Assembly (NCBI GenBank): GCA_937942965.1
Contig: CALDGN010000358.1
Coordinates: forward strand, 1-28,085
DNA from: an uncultured Acidimicrobiales bacterium
GTDB taxonomy: Bacteria > Actinomycetota > Acidimicrobiia > Acidimicrobiales > UBA10347
Direction of reading: 5' to 3'
DNA length: 28,085 nucleotides
The notes below the pieces were generated by a model. That model was not told the origin of the DNA, made no database searches, and saw only the letters and a list, made by a program, of their open reading frames with translations. Shown piece by piece: positions 23,178 through 28,085 of this stretch. Positions within the stretch are counted from its first letter, which is position 1. Each line of letters starts with the position of its first letter. The translations under genes were made by a program, and so were the position numbers.

Positions 23178-24074
23178 ATGGCGACCGTGCTTCCCCGTGC
23201 TGAAACTGTCGGCACCCGTGCACGCGTGGGCGGTTTCGTTGCGCTCACCAAGCCTCGCATCATCGAGCTGCTGCTGGTCGAAACCGTGCCGACGATGATC
23301 GTCGCCGAACGAGGTCTCCCGTCGATCTGGCTCATGGTCGCCACCGTGATCGGCGGCACCTTCGCCGCAGGTGGCGCAAACGCCATCAATATGTACGTCG
23401 ATCGTGACATCGATGCGCTCATGGAGCGCACCAAGGGCCGCCCGCTCGTAACCGGCCTCGTGCAGCCGACCGAAGCGCTTGTTTTCGCCCTGATCCTCGA
23501 AGTAATCGCCTTTGCCTGGCTCTGGTACTTCGTGAACTTGCTGAGCGCCATCCTCGCCTGCTCGGCGATGCTCTTCTACGTCTTCGTCTACACGCTGTGG
23601 CTGAAGCGCCGCCACGCCAGCAACATCGTGATCGGTGGCGCCGCTGGCGCAGTACCGGTGCTGGTTGGCTGGACCGCCGTGACCAACGAGCTGTCGTGGC
23701 CACCAATCATCTTGTTCGCCATCATCTTCTACTGGACGCCTCCCCATTTCTGGGCGCTGGCGATCAAGTACAAGGACGACTACCAAGCCGCCGACGTGCC
23801 GATGCTGCCCGTCGTCGCTGATCTCAAGACCGTGACCCGCCGAATTGTCGGCTACACGGTGTTGCTCTGGGCACTCACCATTCTGTTTGCCCCCGTCGCC
23901 GATATGGGCGGCATCTACTACATGGCGGCCGCAATTCTGGGCGCCGTGTTCTTCGGCTACGCAGTACAAGTAGCCCGAAACCCGCAGCCAAAGCCTGCAA
24001 TGGCGCTCTTTGGCTGGTCCATTACCTACATCGTGTTGCTCTTCGGGGCCATGGCCGTCGACCAGCTGGTCTGA
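23178..24074 (+). CDS. ctaB: Protoheme IX farnesyltransferase (heme O synthase)
   Basis: A 298-residue UbiA-superfamily prenyltransferase with about nine membrane spans. It adds a farnesyl group to heme b to make heme O, the substrate of CtaA. Diagnostic features: LTKPRIIELLLVETVPTMIV, the first Asp-rich motif NMYVDRDIDALMERTKGRPL (Asn71, Asp75, Asp79), and the second YKDDYQAADVPMLPVV that binds Mg-diphosphate. TPPHFWALA and the family length are as expected. ATG 23178 is chosen; GTG 23175 adds one residue. It precedes the oxidase-like cluster by 284 bp. Confidence 0.95.
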   Translation: MATVLPRAETVGTRARVGGFVALTKPRIIELLLVETVPTMIVAERGLPSIWLMVATVIGGTFAAGGANAINMYVDRDIDALMERTKGRPLVTGLVQPTEALVFALILEVIAFAWLWYFVNLLSAILACSAMLFYVFVYTLWLKRRHASNIVIGGAAGAVPVLVGWTAVTNELSWPPIILFAIIFYWTPPHFWALAIKYKDDYQAADVPMLPVVADLKTVTRRIVGYTVLLWALTILFAPVADMGGIYYMAAAILGAVFFGYAVQVARNPQPKPAMALFGWSITYIVLLFGAMAVDQLV

Positions 24075-24216
24075 CCTCGTAGGACTGTGACCGCTACTCG
24101 ATTCCAGCCCCACGCACGGGCCCGCAAATTGCCGCAACAATCGGCTCAGATTCCAACCCCGCAAATGCCCCCAAAATTGACTTTGTGCTGTTTGGAACAA
24201 GCGGGGTCCGGGTCGA

Positions 24217-24281
24217 TAGAGTGCCTGCCACAGCGGTCCCCGCGCATGAGCCGCGTCTGGTCGTGTTCGCATGCCTAGCAT
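24217..24281 (+). promoter_or_regulatory. Leader of the oxidase-like cluster with possible -10 boxes
   Basis: The 284-bp gap 24075-24358 holds no gene I can support. TAGAGT at 24217-24222 (GGAACA 17 nt upstream) and TAGCAT at 24276-24281 are -10-like. Either would give a 5' leader of roughly 70-140 nt before ATG 24359. No Shine-Dalgarno is obvious before that ATG. No terminator for ctaB is visible. Confidence 0.25.
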
Positions 24282-24358
24282 CGACTCCAGACGCGCCCAT
24301 CCAACCGACCGATTCCAGCCCAGCACCTGACTCAGCAACTCAACGAACTGCACTTCGT

Positions 24359-26209
24359 ATGACAATCACTGAAATTGAGCCAGTCGACGACGTCGGCCCG
24401 TCCTCGGGGGCGACCTCCGAGCGAATGGCCCCCGAGGTCTACGAGCGACTGCCGAAGAACATCCTCACCGATGGCATCTCCAGCGGCGACCACAAGGTCA
24501 TCGGCCGCATGTGGATCCTCGGAGCGATGCTCTTCGGACTGTTCACCCTGGTTGCGGACATTCTTGTTCGCATCGAACGGATCGACACCGACAGTGTCGC
24601 CCTGTTCAGCAACTCGTTTGCGTACGAACAGTGGTTCACGCTGCAGCGAGTCAGCGTCGTGTTCCTGTTCGTCGTTCCGCTGCTGATCGGCCTGGCGACG
24701 ACGATCGTGCCGCTGCAGATCGGCGCCCCGTCGGTTGCGTTCCCTCGAGCGGCTGCCGCAGCGCTCTGGAGCTGGGCCGTTTCCGGCATCATCATGATCG
24801 TCTCGTGGGCGATCGACGGTGGCCTCATCGACCGCAACGTCGACGTCATCAACGAACCAACCCAGTTGTCGATGGTTTCGATGGCCGGTGTTGTTCTCTC
24901 GCTGATCCTGGCTGCGACCGTGCTGATCACCACGATCTTCACCGAGCGCAGCGAAGGCATGTCGCTCTACAACGTGCCGCTGTTCACCTGGTCGATGCTG
25001 TGCGCCGCCGGTATCTGGCTGCTGGCGTGGCCCGTTCTGGTCGCCAACCTCGTCATCATGTGGGTCGACGCCCGCGGCGACAGCTTCCACAGCTTCGGTG
25101 GCGAGAACCTCTACGAGCAGATTTCGTGGAGCGTCGATCAGCCTCAGGTCTTCGCCTATGCAATCCCGGTCCTTGGCCTGCTGGGCGAAGTTGTGCCTGT
25201 TGCACTCCGCCGCCGCCTCAAGATGTACGACGTTGCCATGGTCGCCATTGGCGCCTTTGCGGCGTTCACCTTCGGTGCGTACGCCCAGACCTTCTTCAAC
25301 GCCAGCGCCAGCACCACCTGGCTCTACGTGATCGGCTCGATCACCCTGGTCGCCCCGGTGCTCGCCATGCTCGGCGCTGTCGGTGCAACGGGCGCAGCCG
25401 CAGGCCGCCCACCAACATTTAGCGCCCAGCTCGGTCTGGCGATCATGGCACTCGTCGCACTGCTGACCGGCGGCCTTGTTGCCGCTGTTCGTGTCGCCGA
25501 CAGCCTGCTGTCGCCGGTGCTGCGAGCCATCAACTGGGTCATCGACCTCATCGGCGATGCGTTCGGCGACGAGTTCCTGCGTGACCGTGATGGTCAACTC
25601 ATTCCTGGCGCCGACGGCTCGCCTGTCGGCCGTGATCACGGCGCCGAGTGGCTGAGCGATTTCGATGGCTGGGTTCTCGACACCTTCGACGAAGTCGCTG
25701 GCACCTCGCTCTCGGGCGCCATGGTCACCCTGGCCACGATGGCGGGCCTGCTCGCTGCACTCGCCGGCCTCTGGTACTGGGCCCCGAAGATCTTCGGTCG
25801 CCAACTGCCTTCTGGCCTCGGCATGCTCGCTGGCCTGTCGATCCTCGGCGGCGCCATCTTGTCGGCCATCCCTGACGCTGCGTCTGGCTTCATGGACCAG
25901 CCTGACTTCGTCGCTTCTGGCGCTCAGCGTGACGGTGTCGAAGTCCTCAACTTGATCTCGATGATCGGTTCGATCGGCGTCTTCGCCGGCTTCGGTCTGG
26001 TGTTCGTCGCCTTGGTCGCAGGATTCGTCCTCCCGGCCGACGACGACGAAGACATCGACGCAAACGATCCATGGGGCGGCCACACGCTTGAGTGGCTCAC
26101 CGCCTCGCCACCCGTACCGGGCAACTTCCCCGGCACGTACGTCGTGACCAGCGAAGCGCCGTTGCTCGACGACGACTTTGTCAACCCCTACGCCGAGGCA
26201 AACGCATGA
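24359..26209 (+). CDS. Cytochrome c oxidase subunit I homologue lacking all metal ligands
   Basis: A 616-residue membrane protein clearly homologous to CtaD: GDHKVIGRMW at 43-52, VPLQIGAPSVAFPR at 117-130, VPLFTWSML at 206-214, AGLWYWAPKIFGRQL at 469-483 and WGGHTLEWLTASPP near the end. Every metal ligand is replaced. The helix II heme a His is Gln96 (FTLQRVSV for FTMHGTIM). The CuB His is Gln261 and the cross-linked Tyr is Phe265 (QPQVF for HPEVY). The His-His pair is Tyr308-Ala309. The HFH that binds both hemes is Ala454-Met455-Val456. A ~45-residue polar insert lies at about 390-445. It cannot reduce oxygen; a structural or assembly role in an oxidase complex is inference. ATG 24359 starts the homology. 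The stop overlaps the next gene by 4 nt. Confidence 0.85.
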   Translation: MTITEIEPVDDVGPSSGATSERMAPEVYERLPKNILTDGISSGDHKVIGRMWILGAMLFGLFTLVADILVRIERIDTDSVALFSNSFAYEQWFTLQRVSVVFLFVVPLLIGLATTIVPLQIGAPSVAFPRAAAAALWSWAVSGIIMIVSWAIDGGLIDRNVDVINEPTQLSMVSMAGVVLSLILAATVLITTIFTERSEGMSLYNVPLFTWSMLCAAGIWLLAWPVLVANLVIMWVDARGDSFHSFGGENLYEQISWSVDQPQVFAYAIPVLGLLGEVVPVALRRRLKMYDVAMVAIGAFAAFTFGAYAQTFFNASASTTWLYVIGSITLVAPVLAMLGAVGATGAAAGRPPTFSAQLGLAIMALVALLTGGLVAAVRVADSLLSPVLRAINWVIDLIGDAFGDEFLRDRDGQLIPGADGSPVGRDHGAEWLSDFDGWVLDTFDEVAGTSLSGAMVTLATMAGLLAALAGLWYWAPKIFGRQLPSGLGMLAGLSILGGAILSAIPDAASGFMDQPDFVASGAQRDGVEVLNLISMIGSIGVFAGFGLVFVALVAGFVLPADDDEDIDANDPWGGHTLEWLTASPPVPGNFPGTYVVTSEAPLLDDDFVNPYAEANA

Positions 26210-26871
26210 GCACCAGTGAACTCGCCGTCCTCGACCCGAGCATCCAGCTCGTCACCGATGCAGCGGTCGGAACCCAGCCCCGCAAGCGCACCGTGCAGAT
26301 CGGCACTGCGCTGCTGACTGGCGCCACGGTCATGTACTTCGGTGGCCTCTTCGGCGCCTATGTCTCGACCCGCAACCAGCACCTCACGCTGCAAGACGGC
26401 CTCGAAGCCGCTGGCGAACGGACCACCCCGTGGATCCCTGCCGGCGCCGACGTGCAGCTGACTGCACCCACGATCATGACATGGACACTGATCATGTCGA
26501 TCGTGACCATGCAGTGGGCCGTCTACTGCTACAAGCGCAACGATCGTCGCCACGGCCTGATCGCCCTTAGCGTCACCGCAATGTTCGGTGTCGCGGTGAT
26601 CAACCAGGTGGCGTTCCAGTGGAACCAGCTCGGCCTCGTCATCGATGACACGAGCACCACAGCAGCGGCAACGCTGATCTACACGATCACGGCATCACAC
26701 GTGATCATGATCGCCGTCGCATTGGTCTTACTGCTCTTCGTCGCCTTCCGAGCGTTGGCGAGCAGCGACACCAGTGTCCACGTCGATTCTGTCGCCTCGG
26801 CGGCGGTGTTCTGGTACGCGATGGTGGGGCTCTACTTCATCATCTGGATCCTGATCTTCATCACCAAGTAG
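26206..26871 (+). CDS. Divergent cytochrome c oxidase subunit III-like protein
   Basis: A 221-residue protein with five or six membrane spans, alignable with CtaE. IGTALLTGATVMYFGGLFGAYVSTR corresponds to the second helix, ITASHVIMIAVA to the TGFHGLHV region, and VFWYAMVGLYFIIWILIFIT to the terminal YWHFVDIVW segment. Residues conserved in working subunit III are altered: the Glu of SELM is Thr, HGLH reads HVIM, and WHFVD reads WYAMV. It appears to have drifted together with the ligand-free subunit I with which it overlaps (ATGA). Likely a structural partner of that protein. A few residues after its stop the next GTG has AGGA overlapping this gene's TAG. Confidence 0.75.
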   Translation: MSTSELAVLDPSIQLVTDAAVGTQPRKRTVQIGTALLTGATVMYFGGLFGAYVSTRNQHLTLQDGLEAAGERTTPWIPAGADVQLTAPTIMTWTLIMSIVTMQWAVYCYKRNDRRHGLIALSVTAMFGVAVINQVAFQWNQLGLVIDDTSTTAAATLIYTITASHVIMIAVALVLLLFVAFRALASSDTSVHVDSVASAAVFWYAMVGLYFIIWILIFITK

Positions 26872-26878
26872 GAAAACT

Positions 26879-27736
26879 GTGTTCACACCAGGGTTCAAAT
26901 ACTTCGCCGGTCTCTCGTTCATCGGCCTCATCGGTGCCTTCATCTACGGCATGTCGTCGGGTGACGTCACCGGCCCCGACTACTTCGGTGTCGTGGACCG
27001 CCAGGCCATCATTGGTCTGATCAGCCTCGGCTGGAAGGGCAACGTCGGCGCCGGCATGGGCTTCTTCGTCCTGCTGTTCTTCTCGGCCAGCGCAGCCCTC
27101 ATCGGCGGCACCGTCGTTGCGTTCCGCGACGCCGACGTCGAATCGGTTGCCGAGCTCGACGGGTCCGCATACCGGAGCGGCGCCACGATGCCTGCCGCGC
27201 AGCGCCCAACCGCTCCAAGCTGGTGGCCAGCCGCCGCCGCCGTTGGTGTTGGCGTGTTCCTGATCGGCCTTGTGCTCGATACTCGTGCGTTCTGGATCAT
27301 CGGCCTGATCGTGCTCGCCGTCGTCGCCATCGAGTGGTCGCTGACGTCGTGGTCAGAGCGTTCGACTTCCAGCACGGCTACGAACGCCGTCATCCGCGAT
27401 CGCGTGATGGCCCCGTTCGAGATTCCCCTGCTCGCCACCGCTGGCCTCGCCATCCTGGCGCTGTCGATCAGCCGCATCCTTCTCTGGCAGCAGGGAAGCG
27501 GCGCGGTGATCATCGCCAGCGTGCTCGCAGCAGTCATCTTCGCCCTGGCCATTCTGGCCGCAGCCAAGCCGCAGATGAGCCGTTCAGCGCTCGGCGGCAT
27601 CGTCGGACTGATCGCTATCGCGATCATCGCATTGGGCATTGTGGGAACGGTGCTTCGCCCCGATCATCATGGCGAAGATCTCCACGGTTCGGATGGCGAC
27701 CATTCAGCAATCGAAAGTACGGTGAGCGAAGGATGA
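26879..27736 (+). CDS. Polytopic membrane protein in the oxidase-like cluster, unknown
   Basis: A 285-residue protein with about eight hydrophobic segments, including FAGLSFIGLIGAFIYGM at the start, a pair around 55-80, pairs around 117-150 and 178-220, and one near 235-255. The His/Asp-rich C-terminus (DHHGEDLHGSDGDHS) could bind metal. I recognise no family; position between subunit III-like and subunit II suggests an accessory oxidase subunit. GTG 26879 with AGGA 5 nt upstream, inside the previous gene's stop. Its own stop overlaps the ctaC ATG by 4 nt, so all four genes are coupled. Confidence 0.75.
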   Translation: MFTPGFKYFAGLSFIGLIGAFIYGMSSGDVTGPDYFGVVDRQAIIGLISLGWKGNVGAGMGFFVLLFFSASAALIGGTVVAFRDADVESVAELDGSAYRSGATMPAAQRPTAPSWWPAAAAVGVGVFLIGLVLDTRAFWIIGLIVLAVVAIEWSLTSWSERSTSSTATNAVIRDRVMAPFEIPLLATAGLAILALSISRILLWQQGSGAVIIASVLAAVIFALAILAAAKPQMSRSALGGIVGLIAIAIIALGIVGTVLRPDHHGEDLHGSDGDHSAIESTVSEG

Positions 27737-28085
27737 AGAACCCAATGAAGGGGCCGCACCACGTGCGCCGTTCGCCAGCCCTCCGCCGACCAATTACGAC
27801 GGCGGCAACGCTTGTAGCCGCAACATTCCTGTTCGCCAGCTGTGCGGAAACACCGCTCACGACGTTCAGCGACGAGAGCGAAACCGCCGGGCGCCTGTCC
27901 GACTTCCTCTACGTCTTGCTCATCGTCTGTGCGATCGTGTTCGTCCTGGTGCAGGGCGCCGTGATTTACATGGCCAAGAAGTTCTCGGTCGATGCGCCCG
28001 AGAACGAAGACGACATCTACCCCGACGACGAGTTCCCCGAGCAGGTGCACGGCAACACTCGCCTCGAAATCGGTTGGACGATCCT
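27733..28085 (+). CDS. ctaC: Cytochrome c oxidase subunit II, N-terminal part
   Basis: The first 117 residues of CtaC, cut by the window edge. A basic start and hydrophobic core LVAATFLFASC form a lipoprotein-type signal with Cys as the likely lipidated residue (lipobox F-A-S-C, slightly atypical). The first transmembrane helix is FLYVLLIVCAIVFVLVQGAV. Then HGNTRLEIGWTIL, the start of the subunit II signature before the second helix. The CuA cysteine motif lies outside the window. ATG 27733 overlaps the previous stop (ATGA). A catalytic ctaD may follow beyond the window. Confidence 0.9.
   Translation, partial: MKNPMKGPHHVRRSPALRRPITTAATLVAATFLFASCAETPLTTFSDESETAGRLSDFLYVLLIVCAIVFVLVQGAVIYMAKKFSVDAPENEDDIYPDDEFPEQVHGNTRLEIGWTI

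Noticed and set aside
24177..24182. TTGACT as a -35 box in the ctaD leader
   Set aside because: No -10-like hexamer at 16-19 nt downstream.
23163..24365. 400-codon minus-strand open frame opposite ctaB
   Set aside because: Antisense shadow of an unmistakable ctaB; composition not protein-like.
24332..26083. Long open frame (583 codons) on the minus strand opposite the subunit I-like gene
   Set aside because: It mirrors a well-supported gene, its product is a low-complexity Asp/Glu/Arg/His/Gln-rich sequence with no fold, and such antisense frames are common in high-GC DNA.
24359..26209. Subunit I-like gene as a pseudogene
   Set aside because: The frame is intact over 616 codons with normal codon use and coupled neighbours; ligand changes are specific substitutions, not random decay.

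Overview
The window looks like chromosomal DNA of a high-GC actinobacterium. The family content fits this: an NDMA-type alcohol dehydrogenase, a clpS-DUF2017 pair, gnd/zwf lying between ctaA and ctaB, and many GTG starts with start/stop overlaps of the GTGA or ATGA type. The split of the oxidase genes and several proteins I cannot place suggest the class Acidimicrobiia (Ilumatobacter-like). That placement is inference, because no rRNA is present.

Layout. 1-4401: a membrane diguanylate cyclase cut by the window edge, a MoxR-type AAA+ ATPase with a VWA partner joined through an apparent -1 frameshift site, and an NDMA-dependent alcohol dehydrogenase, all on the minus strand. 4402-5385: a Gfo/Idh/MocA oxidoreductase. 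5484-5870: tRNA-Phe and tRNA-Asp (minus) and tRNA-Glu (plus). 5865-6856: a small VapBC-like toxin-antitoxin module flanked by a 45-bp repeat that carries the 3' end of tRNA-Glu. 6897-11734: a secreted beta-rich protein, a small four-helix membrane protein, and a TadG-like/TadE-like pair, all minus. 11866-14007: DedA, PlsY and DegV proteins, plus. 14021-17242: HD hydrolase, HisN-type phosphatase, DUF2017, ClpS and heme A synthase, minus. 17304-19726: 6-phosphogluconate dehydrogenase and glucose-6-phosphate dehydrogenase, plus. 19748-22500: a second diguanylate cyclase and a malectin-like secreted protein, minus. 22553-28085: a Pro/Ser/Asp-tailed protein, then ctaB followed by a cytochrome-oxidase-like cluster (subunit I-like, subunit III-like, an unknown membrane protein, subunit II), plus.

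Genes that work together: ctaA and ctaB make heme A for an aa3 oxidase. The subunit I homologue beside them has lost every heme and copper ligand, so it cannot be the catalytic subunit, and a genuine ctaD is expected elsewhere. gnd and zwf form a two-gene oxidative pentose phosphate operon divergent from ctaA. ClpS is the N-end-rule adaptor of ClpAP/ClpCP.

The two strongest leads are (1) the MoxR-VWA junction, with a GGGAAAA slippery heptamer, a 6-nt spacer, two hairpins and no start codon for the VWA frame, and (2) the ligand-free subunit I paralogue at 24359-26209. A third is the tRNA-Glu 3'-end duplication around the toxin-antitoxin pair. No intergenic stretch exceeds about 300 bases outside the tRNA cluster. 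The longest, 24075-24358, is the ctaD leader.
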